A stretch of 26,709 nt of DNA. Origin: Chara braunii. Lineage: Eukaryota; Streptophyta; Charophyceae; Charales; Characeae. Positions within the stretch are counted from its first letter, which is position 1. Each line of letters begins with the position of its first letter. The notes under the pieces were generated by a model. The model made no database searches. It was not told where the DNA came from and saw nothing but the letters and a program-made list of their open reading frames with translations. The translations under genes were made by a program, and so were the position numbers. Location: positions 473,300 through 500,008 of the forward strand of contig BFEA01000029.1 in assembly GCA_003427395.1 (NCBI GenBank), read 5' to 3'. Shown one piece after another: positions 10,001 through 18,010 of the stretch.

Positions 10001-13000
10001 CTTCCCCCGAACACAACGCACCCCAAGGACGACTGCGTATGACCGGAGAGAGAACTTGTACACATTCCTGATCAGGATGCGTTGTGTTCGGTGGAAGACG
10101 GTAGGGTTCTGAGCAATTCATTGACCGACTGGATTTTATCGTTAGCTGGACTGGATCCACTAGCTGGATTATTATCATGATAACCCGTACGTTTTTCCGG
10201 CTAGATTCATGCTGACATCGCAACCATTTCGGCAGTAAGGACTGACAAGTGATGGCAGGGATGATAGCACACGCGGCACATCCTCTGCCCTGCGGTGAGC
10301 ACGTAATCTGTCCACCATTCTCCGCGGCGAAAGGGACATGAAATTCGAAAATAATTGAGGCGTGCGTGTGATAGCAATATAGCCATAGCGAAAGGTATAG
10401 GTGGGGCAGATAGCCTTCCTTCACCACATGCGGCTGCATGCATGGACCATATCGTTCTAGAGGAATCCGAGGCCACATTGCTAAACCCTCAGACAGCAAA
10501 GAGCCGGTGCCTCAGAATTGCACACATTACGAAGAAGAAGAAGGCTACAGGTAACACTGGTTATTTCGCCGCAGGCGAGCATTACACAAAACCAAAAAGA
10601 AACAAAGCTTTTCGCATGTGTCATCCAATCAGTGCACCAGCATAGCATAGATTACGACGCCACTTAAGCCTGATCACACATCAGCGTTCTTGCCAGAGGG
10701 ACCCCCAGAGCTCCCTGTGTGCGGAGGAATGCATCGAAGTGAGAAACAACGAATGGCTATGAGTCCAAGACCGCTAGATCGACGCCCAAGAATCAAGGCA
10801 CCACAAAGAGAGAGAGAGAGGGAGGGAGGGAGAGCTACTATTGTGCAATTTGGAGGAACCCCAGAGCTCCCTGTGTGCCGAGAAATGCATGAAAGTGAGA
10901 AACTATGAATGGGGCTACGAATCCAAGACCGATAGATCGACGCCCAGGAATCAAGGCACCACAAAGAGAGAGAGAGAGAGGGAGGGAGGGAGAGCTATTA
11001 ACACAGGAGGGCTACTATTGTGCAATTTGGAGGAAAATCATCACTATCCCGCCCCAAACGCGCCCACAGTCAACACAGCCCTTGAAGTGGGACGACAGGG
11101 GGGAAAAAGACTCCTTTCTTGGGGAGCTTTCGAATAGTATCTGCACTTTATACTATCCCGTTAGCCCTCTCACTCCTCTTTTCCTTGACCCGTTAGCCTC
11201 TTAAGGACTGATTGCTCAAGTTATTTTACCCCCTTCGCTTTGGTTCCACCATTACTGAGATATCAATAGTTAATTCGCACTACTTATTAGAGTGAGCGCA
11301 GATACGTATCTTTGTTACTTTACAGCCAAACCCAACTATTTCACCCACACCTTTTCTGCCACATTGACTGGTACAGGGGCCCCCTAAGACCCGGATTGAC
11401 TACCCCTGATACGGAATCGACCGACAATAATACCTGCAAAAGTGAGAAAAAGAGAAACAAGAAAGCGCACGTGCCGTAGAGATTACCGCTCTTTCCCTGT
11501 TGACTTGCACGGTCACCCTCACTAAACGAACAAGAATCTGGACTAAAATTCACAATGAGATTGGATTGCCGTTTTGTGTTATTCATCCTGACTCGTTTGC
11601 TTCCTTCCTCCCTCCCTTCCTCCTCCCTTTCCCACCTCCCTCCCGTCCTCCCCTCCTCGCTCTGCCAAATTGATGGGCACAGGGGGGTCCTGTAACCAGG
11701 ATTTTTTTTATTTTTATTTTTTTCCTGTAACCAGGATTGACAACTCGGGGTACGGAATCGGCCGAGAACCGAAGAACACCAAGCGCCCAGAAGATCATTT
11801 ATTTTCCCTTTTCTCCCTCCCCCCGTGGATCTTGCCCATTTCGTCCCTCCTTCCCTCCTTCCCTCCTTCCCTCGTTCACTCCCTTCCTCCTCCCCTCCCT
11901 CTTTCCCGGCCTCACTCCTCGCCGCCCTTTCCTCCTCCCTTCCTCTCTGCCCCTTGCAACCAAGAGCCTACGTCCGAAAACTGCAAGAAAAAAAATAGCG
12001 GCCCGTTATTTGTTTCCCCTCCATCCTGTCCTCCAGTGAGCCCTCCTGTCGTCCTTCCTCTTCCTGTCCTCCCTCCTCTTCCTGTCGTCCCTCCTCTTCC
12101 TGTCCTCCCTCCTCTTCCTGCCCTCCCTCTTCTTCCTGTCCTCCCTCTTCTTCCTGTCCTCCCTTCTTTTCCGGTCCTCCCTTCTTTTCCGGTCCTCCCT
12201 CCTCTTCCTGTCCTCCCTCCTCTTCCTGTCCTCCCTCCTCTTCCTGTCCTCCCTCCTCTTCCTGTCCTCCCTCCTCTTCCTGTCCTNCCCTCCTCTTCCT
12301 GTCCTCCCTCCTCTTCCTGTCCTCCCTCCTCTTCCTGTCCTCCCTCCTCTTCCTGTCCTCCCTCCTCTTCCTGTCCTCCCTCTTGTTTCTGCATCTCTTT
12401 TTCTCCTTTCCTGTCCTCCCTCCGCACGTCCTCCCTTCCTCCCGTGTACAATCGTCCCTTCCAAAATCATACTTCCATTTTCTCTTTTCAAGCAATCATT
12501 ATAATGAGTAACCCAAACTTCCAGGTGAGAAGACTAGATTAGCCTGATGGGAGGCAGTCACGCAGACGGAGGAGAACGGGACGGAAACGATGGCGAGCTA
12601 GACACGTAGAGCGGGAAAGAACCGCGTGGCGGCATCAAATACGGGAACCAGCACTGGCGGGATAGAAGGAAGGAGGAGTAGAGGAGGGAACGGACACTTC
12701 GGTGAGGAGGGAAGGGGCAGTCTTGAGCAGACGAATACGTTGGAGTAAGGAGAAAGGCAAAGTTAAGAAAAATACATGATGACGACTGGGAGACGGATGA
12801 GAAGGGGTGAAGAAAAAATGGGTTCGAGAACACAACCTGCGGCAGGGTAGGGAGGAAAAACACAGGAAAAGCTGACAGGAGTGGGGGAACTGGGCGGCAT
12901 GGCGGGCGGCGGAATGGACGGGGAGGTGGAATGAATTACACCGAGTCCAGCAGGTAGATGATGGCATGCCAAAGGCAGAAAGAAGAGAGGCGAACGCAAA

Positions 13001-13324
13001 ATGAACGATGTATCAGCAGAACAAAGAGCCAAGGAGGATGAAGATGGCGCCCTACTCAACTTGCATTGGACGTTGCCTTACCCAATGGAAACGCTTTCAT
13101 CAAGAGGGCATTAGCATGTGACTCCAGACCCAAGAAGTAGAGAGATGAGACACACCATAGCAGCATGGACAGCTGTACACTATCGATTGCGGGTGACAAA
13201 GAATAGAGAGAAGAGAGCGCAGCAAGCAGGAGGCCGGCCAATTGCAACAACAGTTGGTAAGGTTTTGGTGACCTGGACTCACAATAGGCTGGGTCATAAT
13301 CCGCTGCACCCTGGTAGCCGCCAT
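1408..13324 (-). CDS. SmE: Small nuclear ribonucleoprotein Sm protein E (SmE), five coding exons
   Basis: SmE is one of the seven Sm proteins that form the ring around the Sm site of U1, U2, U4 and U5 snRNAs in the nucleus, so it is a core splicing factor. Joined exons 13324-13283, 8363-8337, 6396-6334, 4484-4406 and 1457-1408 give 86 residues plus a TAA stop, against about 88 in plant SmE. The product starts [14 protein letters not shown] and continues NLIFRFLQS. Motif Sm1 spans roughly residues 16-55 and includes EGRII and the RNA-contact loop FDEYMN (46-51). Motif Sm2 is [12 protein letters not shown] (72-83). All introns start GT and end AG, with phases 0, 0, 0 and 1. The ATG at 13324 sits in AACCATGG, a good initiation context. 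The usual plant C-terminal Gly-Lys is absent unless a further exon exists. Intact frames across four introns argue against a pseudogene. Confidence 0.95.
2477..2579. repeat. (CT)n microsatellite with one N
   Basis: CT run of about 103 bases in SmE intron 4 (GA on the sense strand). A single N at 2517 breaks it, so its true length is uncertain. Confidence 0.97.
3876..4084. repeat. Direct repeat pair, about 93 bp, period 117
   Basis: Copy 1 (3876-3969) and copy 2 (3993-4084) both begin CACCTGAAAGCTG, share GATTCCACACGCTTGGGCAC, and end CAGCCAATATTT, with scattered substitutions. This is a local tandem duplication inside SmE intron 4. Confidence 0.9.
4406..4484 (-). CDS. SmE: SmE coding exon 4
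   Basis: 79 bases encoding [16 protein letters not shown], then a Lys/Arg-rich linker [10 protein letters not shown] and the first base of a split glycine codon. The acceptor is GTGAAG and the donor GTAAGG. The linker joins the Sm1 and Sm2 motifs. Confidence 0.95.
4485..6333 (-). other. SmE intron 3 (1.8 kb)
   Basis: The intron runs from GTAAGT to GAAG. Its main feature is three tandem copies of a 140-157 bp unit at 5096-5492. Nothing coding was recognised. Confidence 0.85.
5096..5492. repeat. Three tandem copies of a 140-157 bp unit
   Basis: Units start with CCCAGCCATCCAGAGCTGAG at 5096, 5237 and 5394. Each contains CCAGTG(T/C)GCATATAC, an ATC-rich stretch of varying length, and CAGTTTTTCCTCTG. 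The ATC run shortens from copy 1 to copy 3. Intronic, no coding potential recognised. Confidence 0.92.
6334..6396 (-). CDS. SmE: SmE coding exon 3
   Basis: 63 bases, 21 codons, starting [11 protein letters not shown] and ending RIEGRII; this is the middle of the Sm1 motif. The acceptor CCCACAG precedes it and the donor GTAAGTCG follows. Phase is 0 at both ends. Confidence 0.95.
6744..6937. repeat. Compound (CT)n(TG)n microsatellite with one N
   Basis: CT run from 6744 to about 6912 with an N at 6829 and a few CCT/GCT interruptions, then TG from 6913 to 6937. Lies in SmE intron 2. Confidence 0.96.
6937..7191. repeat. 90-bp direct repeats flanking a CT run
   Basis: Copy 1 (6937-7025) and copy 2 (7100-7191) both start TTTACGTATGCCAAACTGGG and include TTTTAATTGCTTCTATGAAA, with about six differences. 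A CT run (7026-7070) sits between them, so the unit seems to have been duplicated together with its microsatellite. Confidence 0.9.
7509..7611 (+). pseudogene. U6 snRNA retropseudogene with poly(A) tail and target duplication
   Basis: Nearly full-length U6-like sequence. The ACAGAGA box (ATACAGAGAAGATTAG) and the AGC triad region (TTAGCATGGCCCCTG) are intact, and it ends AAATCGAGAAATGGTCCAAAT. The 5' stem-loop is degraded (CCCTTCAGGAAAGACATCC). In place of the T-rich Pol III terminator there is A21 at 7612-7632, and the whole is bracketed by perfect 11-bp repeats GTGATGAGATC at 7498-7508 and 7635-7645. These are hallmarks of LINE-type retroposition, so I call it a pseudogene. It lies antisense in SmE intron 2. 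Confidence 0.9.
7660..8145 (-). mobile_element. tRNA-derived SINE, about 480 bp, with poly(A) tail
   Basis: On the minus strand the head (8141-8072) reads like a 70-base tRNA: box A TAGTTCAGTTGG at 8135-8124, box B GGTTCAAGCCC at 8091-8081, and 5' GCGGCC able to pair with 3' GGCCGC as an acceptor stem. An unrelated body follows to about 7676, then an A16 tail (T16 on the plus strand, 7675-7660). Box A, box B and a poly(A) tail define a Pol III-transcribed SINE mobilised by LINE machinery. At about 480 bp it is long for a plant SINE, so the body may be composite. A solitary degraded tRNA gene is less likely because of the tail and flanking duplications. Confidence 0.8.
8146..8203 (+). pseudogene. 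Partial U6 snRNA sequence (3' half)
   Basis: Begins abruptly at TAGCATGGCCCCTGTGC and continues through CGCGTAAATCGAGAAA to GGTCCAAATTAA. It lacks the 5' stem and ACAGAGA box. It matches the 3' half of the copy at 7509-7611 and appears to be the duplicated target of the neighbouring SINE, not an independent gene. Confidence 0.88.
8337..8363 (-). CDS. SmE: SmE coding exon 2, a 27-base microexon
   Basis: Nine codons encode NLIFRFLQS, exactly the residues that follow MTQPI in SmE. The acceptor CAG lies at 8366-8364 and the donor GTATCC starts at 8336. The exon is too short for most ab initio gene finders and was located by looking for the missing SmE residues between exons 1 and 3. Confidence 0.93.
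9002..9250. repeat. Polypurine (G/A-rich) tract of about 250 bp
   Basis: The plus strand is almost all G and A, with many G3-G9 runs and loose repeats of GGAGGAAGGTGG. The SmE sense strand is therefore polypyrimidine here. No coding signal despite long open frames in several phases. Confidence 0.9.
9399..9496 (+). pseudogene. Decayed U6 snRNA copy
   Basis: Recognisable blocks in order: TTTCTTCGGGAGATCCGTCA (5' stem-loop), AAAATTGGAATGATA, TAGCATGGTCCCTGTGC, ATCACGCAGAAATCGAGAAA. The ACAGAGA box has become AAAGAGACG with an insertion before the AGC triad, so it cannot be a working U6. Lies in SmE intron 1. Confidence 0.82.
10698..11034. repeat. Tandem duplication, period 156
   Basis: Copy 1 (10698-10856) and copy 2 (10857-11034) share CCAGAGCTCCCTGTGTGC, ATCAAGGCACCACAAAGAGA, a GA/GGGA run, and CTACTATTGTGCAATTTGGA. 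Copy 2 carries an extra segment of about 20 bases after the GA run. Lies in SmE intron 1. Confidence 0.9.
11689..11738 (-). mobile_element. Poly(A)-only retroposition footprint
   Basis: A perfect 15-bp direct repeat, CCTGTAACCAGGATT, at 11689-11703 and 11724-11738 encloses only 20 bases of T with two A's (11704-11723). Read on the minus strand this is an A-rich tail bounded by a target-site duplication, as left when reverse transcription stops within the tail. Confidence 0.6.
12040..12382. repeat. 18-bp minisatellite, about 19 copies
   Basis: Unit CTGTCCTCCCTCCTCTTC with minor variants (GTCGTCC, TTCTTTTCC). An N at 12287 adds one extra base to a unit, so the copy number may be wrong. All reading frames stay open because 18 is a multiple of three; this explains the long open frames here without any gene. 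Confidence 0.95.
13283..13324 (-). CDS. SmE: SmE coding exon 1
   Basis: 42 bases, 14 codons, [14 protein letters not shown], the signature N-terminus of SmE. The donor GTGAGT begins at 13282. The exon ends between codons (phase 0). Confidence 0.95.
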
Positions 13325-13760
13325 GGTTGCTGATGATTATTTCCGTTTCGTTCTTGTCCCCTCCTGCTGCAGGCTTGCAAAGACCTACTGCAGTACGTGC
13401 CCACGTCGCCCCACGCACCGCCTCCCTTCGCGTTCGTCTCTGCTCTTCCAACCGTCCTGGAAAAGGAAGCGGGGTCGACAAAGCACAATTGCCCGCTCCC
13501 CGCTCGACAAAATGCGAGATGAATAGCCCGCCTGACCGGTCAGACACGAAAAATTCGACACAATTGCCCGCTCCCCGCTCGACAAAATGCGAGACGAATG
13601 CCCGCCTGACCGGTCACACACAGAAACCTCGAATCAGCTAGGTAGTAGCTAATGGAAGAACGCGACGGCTAAGGAAGCGGACAACGACTGCGCCTTCAAA
13701 TTGCTCGTTCTCGACCAGCCACCCGCCATAGCGGGGTGGTCCCATCAGCGAAGTGAATGG
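13325..13760 (-). promoter_or_regulatory. Likely promoter and 5' leader region of SmE
   Basis: DNA immediately upstream of the SmE start. It includes two copies of a 75-bp unit (13484-13558 and 13559-13622), each with the 10-bp palindrome TGACCGGTCA (13533-13542, 13607-13616). No TATA box or transcription start could be placed. The assignment rests on position alone. Confidence 0.4.
13484..13622. repeat. 75-bp tandem duplication upstream of SmE
   Basis: Both copies read CACAATTGCCCGCTCCCCGC, then a CGACAAAATGCGAGA block and a TGACCGGTCA palindrome. Only a few differences separate them. Confidence 0.92.
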
Positions 13761-13941
13761 ACTACCCTGCGTTTCCTTACCGCCGGTGACACATTGCATC
13801 CCCTGGATATTGGGAGATCCTACGGATAGACTTCAAACAAGACCTTCCTGACCTGCGTTTCCTTACCGCAGGTGACGCGGGCGCAGAATGACCTTCCCGC
13901 CAAGTTCTGCAAACCAAATGTTCTAGGGTCCCAAGCCAAAT

Positions 13942-13997
13942 TCTACGGAGGGCTACCCATCAAAAAAAAAAAAAAAAAAAAAATCTACGGAGGGCTA
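13942..13997 (+). mobile_element. Poly(A)-only retroposition footprint
   Basis: A perfect 14-bp direct repeat, TCTACGGAGGGCTA, at 13942-13955 and 13984-13997 flanks just CCCATC followed by 22 A's. This looks like an extremely 5'-truncated retroposon insertion with its target-site duplication. Confidence 0.7.
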
Positions 13998-14159
13998 TGT
14001 TCCGTTTCATCGGGGCTAGAATGCCCAGACCCCCTTCGTCTCGAGGGAAACATAGGCCTCATTCCACACCACTCAACCCTAGAGTCTGCCGTTCCAAACT
14101 CGAGTGCGAGGTGGCACTGGAGTTCCAACCGTGATAAAAAATACTTAGAGTCATGTTTG

Positions 14160-14234
14160 ATTCCACTCAACCCTAGAGTCCGCCATTCCACTCAACCCTA
14201 GAGTCTGCCATTCCACTCAACCCTAGAGTCTGCC
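14160..14234. repeat. Three 25-bp tandem units
   Basis: ATTCCACTCAACCCTAGAGT plus (C/T)GCC repeated at 14160, 14185 and 14210, related to the left terminus of the enclosing element (14061-14089). Confidence 0.92.
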
Positions 14235-14318
14235 CTCGAAATGAACGGAAATGATCCTGCAACAGGTCGAGCGAGGTTCAACCCGCGGTAGAAAAAGGGG
14301 CTCGTTCCACACCACTCG

Positions 14319-14630
14319 AAACTCTAGGGTTTCTTGCCCAACACCGTTCCACGGTGCCCTTGAGTTTCGCTAATCACTGGCGGGACATCATTAGGTTTTT
14401 GGGATTAGCAAATGGGCAGGAAACTCTCAAGGGCGGCTCAAGTTCGGCCCAAGCAAACGAGGTGATTTCTCAAGTGCGACCAAGGCACCTCGTTTGCCTG
14501 GGCCGAACTTGAGCCGCCCTTGAGAGTTTCCTGCCCATTTGCTAATCCCAAAAACCTAATAATGTCCCGCCAGTGATTAGCGAAATCAAGGGCACTGTGG
14601 AACGGTGTTGGGCAAGAAACCCTAGAGTTT
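14319..14630. repeat. Near-perfect 146-bp inverted repeat (foldback)
   Basis: Left arm 14319-14464 and right arm 14486-14630 are reverse complements with three substitutions and one single-base indel (about 97% identity), separated by a 21-base loop. A transcript would form a long dsRNA hairpin. The arms begin AAACTCTAGGGTTTCTTGCC. Confidence 0.97.
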
Positions 14631-15168
14631 ATTCTCCTTGAGGTGACTTGGTCACCACGCACTTGAGTGTCATCCTTGAATCACCCCGATGTTTTTTTTC
14701 CCCCATTTATTCTCCTTTTTCTAACGCCATTGTCCTGGTTGAACCTCTCCCGAGTTGTTCCCGCTCATTTCAATGGTAGACTCGAGGGTTGAGCGGAACG
14801 AAACGTGACTCATGTATTTTTTAATCACTTTTGCAACTCGAGTGTGCACTCCAGTTTCAAGTGAAGTGAAGCGGTGTGGAACGAGCTCCAAAGGAGAATA
14901 AACCTAAAAAAAAATAAAAATGATCGGGGGGTTTTACACACACCTGCAGCTACCGGACGACCCCTGCTTATGTCGTTCTCAAGTGCAGCTCAAGTACCCT
15001 CAGAGAGGTGACTTGGTCGCACTTGAGCTTCACTTCAAGTTTTTGGGGTGCGTCGAGAGAGGCGGGAACTCTAATTATGAATACAAGGTGATTCAAGGAA
15101 GTGAAGTGCAGAGTGGAACAATTATTTTCTTAAATATTTAGTCAAGTGAAGTGGTGTGGAACGAGGCC

Positions 15169-15755
15169 TAAATTGTTTCCCAAACCGTAGTTAGAAAATA
15201 AGCCATATTGGTCCTTCGCCTCTGATTTCCATACCAATCTTACGACACTTTTTTTAATCATTGTGAGAATTTTCTCCCAATAAAAATGTTAAAGTAAACC
15301 ACAAAATTGAAAAGGCTGACACTGAAATGATAATAGTTTTTCCCATCTACGAAAGGTGTCTAACGTTATTCCAACTCATTTTGTTGGTCATTCTTTCTTT
15401 TACCACGTCATTCTAGTAATTTGCATTTATAGAGAACGACACTTGTATTCTCAATAATTTGTCAAAAACATCTGCAGGTATGATCATCGATCCCTAATTC
15501 ACTTGCAATTTGTATTCTGCTAGATATATATATTAGATTTCATAGAGTGGTCTAATAGCAAGTTTTTTTAGATAAATTCGGCTTTAAGCATTCTTCTAGA
15601 TACTAAAAAAAATTATCGTAAATGAATAAACTTTTTTAAAGTTGAATTCTCAAGAGATGTTTTAATCTATTATTCAAAATTACTTTTAAAAAAAAAATAG
15701 ATTCAGAATCAGATAGATACGAGACCATTTTTATCAAGTTTATTTCATGTATAGT
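15169..15755. other. AT-rich intergenic DNA
   Basis: I see no gene, RNA or repeat with clear structure in this stretch. Confidence 0.6.
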
Positions 15756-16026
15756 CTAGGCTACTAGAGTGGCCCGGGGTCACTTGCCCGACTGGGCCAA
15801 AAATAAAAAAAATAAAAATATTATTTTTAAATTTTATTTTTTATTTCAAATTTAGTGAAGAATTTCGATGTGACCCTGGGCAAAAGTTGTTTAGTTTATT
15901 TTTCTGCATAACATAGTTTTTTTTCAGACTTTTTGCATTTTTTTTTTTATTTTTTTTTTGGGACCTTCACTTTGTCCTTGCACGGGCTGGCCATCCGGGA
16001 CCCGGGCGGCCGGGCTGGTAGCCTAG
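15756..16026. mobile_element. hAT-like MITE, 271 bp, perfect 8-bp target duplication
   Basis: Inverted ends CTAGGCTACTAG and CTGGTAGCCTAG, GC-rich subterminal blocks, AT-rich middle. Identical 8-bp TGTATAGT at 15748-15755 and 16027-16034. An 8-bp duplication is characteristic of the hAT superfamily. No coding capacity. Confidence 0.85.
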
Positions 16027-16095
16027 TGTATAGTATCATATTTTCTTAAATAATTGACTAATTTTATAAATAAGAAATTATTATACGATTATACG

Positions 16096-16857
16096 TAGGG
16101 TTGCCGGCGTTCGGGACGGGCCAAACACCCGAACCCGAACGCCCGAACGTTCGACAACCCCTCTCGACGCGTTCGGCTGTTCGGTCGAACGCAAAAAAAA
16201 AAAAAAAAAAAAAACTCCGAAACTTCTAAAAACAAAATATGTTATGCAGAATAATAAACTTAACAACATTTGCCTCAACGTTACATCCAAATTATTTACC
16301 AAATCTGAAATAAAAATCAAATACTAAAAATAAATAATAATAATGAAAACTATAAAAAATCAAACGAAAATAAAATTATTGAGTGGGTGAGTACGTTTTT
16401 GACACCACAATTTTTGGCGATTTTTCAATTTTTTTTGGCTGTGACAAATGACATAAAAACTTATACATGTGTATCTTCCACAATAGATAATCTACAAATA
16501 AAGTTTGAAAAAATAATAGTTTGTCTCATGCCCCAAAATAAAGGAAAAACAAAAACTGAAAATAAAGAAAAAACAAATTAGTGAGTGAACAAGCAAGTTT
16601 TTACACCACCATCTTTGCTGATTTTTCATTGTTTTTGGATAAACAGAATGCCTTGTAAATTAATATGGATATATCTTACATCAGAACGAACTTACAAAAA
16701 AAAAAAAATCAGAAAAAAAAAAATATATATATATATATATTTAGGTGCCAAAATATTTTTTTGCGGGGTCCAACCCGTTCAGGTTCGGACCCTGTATGGG
16801 GACCCGAATGCCCGAACGTTCGGGGGTCAGCTTCGGGGCCTCCGTACGTTCGGCCTG
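16096..16857. mobile_element. hAT-like non-autonomous element, copy 1
   Basis: The left end TAGGGTTGCCGGCGTTCGGG and the CCGAACG/CGTTCGG-rich right end match the element at 17240-25739. The middle is AT-rich and carries two diverged copies (about 16393 and 16605) of a roughly 210-bp unit with GACACCACAATTTTTGGCGA or similar. The right end has lost several bases relative to copy 2, and no target duplication survives. No transposase. Confidence 0.75.
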
Positions 16858-17231
16858 ACATATATTACTTAGTATATATGAAAATCAAAACATTCATGCG
16901 TACTTCTTAGCGGCCCGATGCGGGTTTGGTGGGTGGTGAAGGAAGATCTTGACACAATGTTCATGATTGACTAGCCTCTTTGCACTGCCCGCACCGGGAA
17001 CACTAATTTAGTAAAACTTTTGAATGAATAATGAACAATAAAGATGTTATGGGGCAACACTGATGCAAGGATCTTGCGAAATGAAATTTGATGGATCTTT
17101 AACAATTTACTATTATCACGATCATATAAGTTAACTTTTAAGTGAATAACGAACAATAAGTTGTTTTAGGGTATCTTTTATGCAGTAATTTTGTTAAAAT
17201 AAATTATTTGAATCTTTGATCATTCATCATT
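16858..17231. other. AT-rich spacer between hAT-like copies
   Basis: No gene seen. Two diverged stretches resembling each other (GAATAATGAACAATAA and GAATAACGAACAATAA, near 17025 and 17143) hint at an old duplication. Confidence 0.5.
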
Positions 17232-18010
17232 ACTGTGGTCAGGGTAACCGACGTTCGGGACGGGTCGAACGCCCGAACCCGAACGCTCGAACGTATGGGC
17301 CCCCTTGGGGATGCGTTGTCGAGCGCATCGGTCCGCCACCGCACGAGGCAGCGTGGGACCCTCCCGGCCTCGTCACGCAGGAGTTGGTTTTAAATCCTTT
17401 GTCGCGAATATACATGAAGCTTCTTCAAGCCGCTCCGGCCGAGTGCGTCAGCCATACCTCTTGCGAGCCCCTACGACAAGATAGGGCATACGCGAGGCAC
17501 AACTTATCTCCACCTTACGGGAGCTGTCACCTCCCTTCGGTGGGCGTATCCCCGCCGAGCTACCAGTCCACAATACGAAAGTTAATCAGTTGCAATCGCA
17601 GAGGTGGCCCAGCCGATGACATTTCTCGTTCGCTGTAGCATAGGGGATACGCGCGGTAATACTCCGCTATCGGACCCGCATGCGACCCGACATCTTGGAG
17701 GGCAGAGGTCCCAAGCGCGACTCGTCATCGGTCGACTAGGACGCATCCCACACACCATGCGCACTCCACTTTACGAAGACAAAATAAAACACACACACAC
17801 ACACATACGAAACGACACAACACAAACAACACGACAACGCTCCTAGCCCCTCGGTAGCTAACCCATAACTTTTCGATGCGGAAATCGGATAGGCGTCACG
17901 CGCGAGCCGTGATATAAGACCGCGCGGACGCAGGGCTAACTCATATCGACTCGCAATGCAAACGTACGTAATCAGTCGCAATGATGGCGTACTATGTAGT
18001 GTCCATAATC

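Larger units (their letters stand above)
8364..13282 (-). other. SmE intron 1 (4.9 kb)
   Basis: The intron runs from GTGAGT to CAG. It holds a polypurine tract near 9.0-9.25 kb, a U6-like relic at 9.4 kb, a 156-bp tandem duplication at 10.7-11.0 kb, a diverged 70-bp direct repeat pair at 11355-11423 and 11661-11764, a poly(A)-only retroposition footprint at 11.7 kb and an 18-bp minisatellite at 12.04-12.38 kb. I see no convincing gene within it. Confidence 0.85.
14055..15168. mobile_element. Non-autonomous TIR element with internal foldback hairpin
   Basis: The ends are inverted repeats: GGCCTCATTCCACACCACT at 14055 and its complement at 15150-15168, one mismatch, each flanked outside by TA. 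A second, inner pair of the same motif lies at about 14301-14317 and 14867-14884, suggesting nesting or composite growth. Inside are three 25-bp tandem units, a 146-bp hairpin and several GTGACTTGGTC/CTTGAG motifs. No transposase frame is visible. The TA flanks would fit a TA-targeting family, but assignment to a superfamily is open. Confidence 0.7.

Noticed and set aside
11670-12542. Open frame of 290 codons and antisense frames of 160-180 codons
   Set aside because: They arise from an 18-bp tandem repeat, which cannot create stops in any one phase. The products are Pro/Leu or Gly/Glu/Arg monotony, and the region is an intron of SmE.
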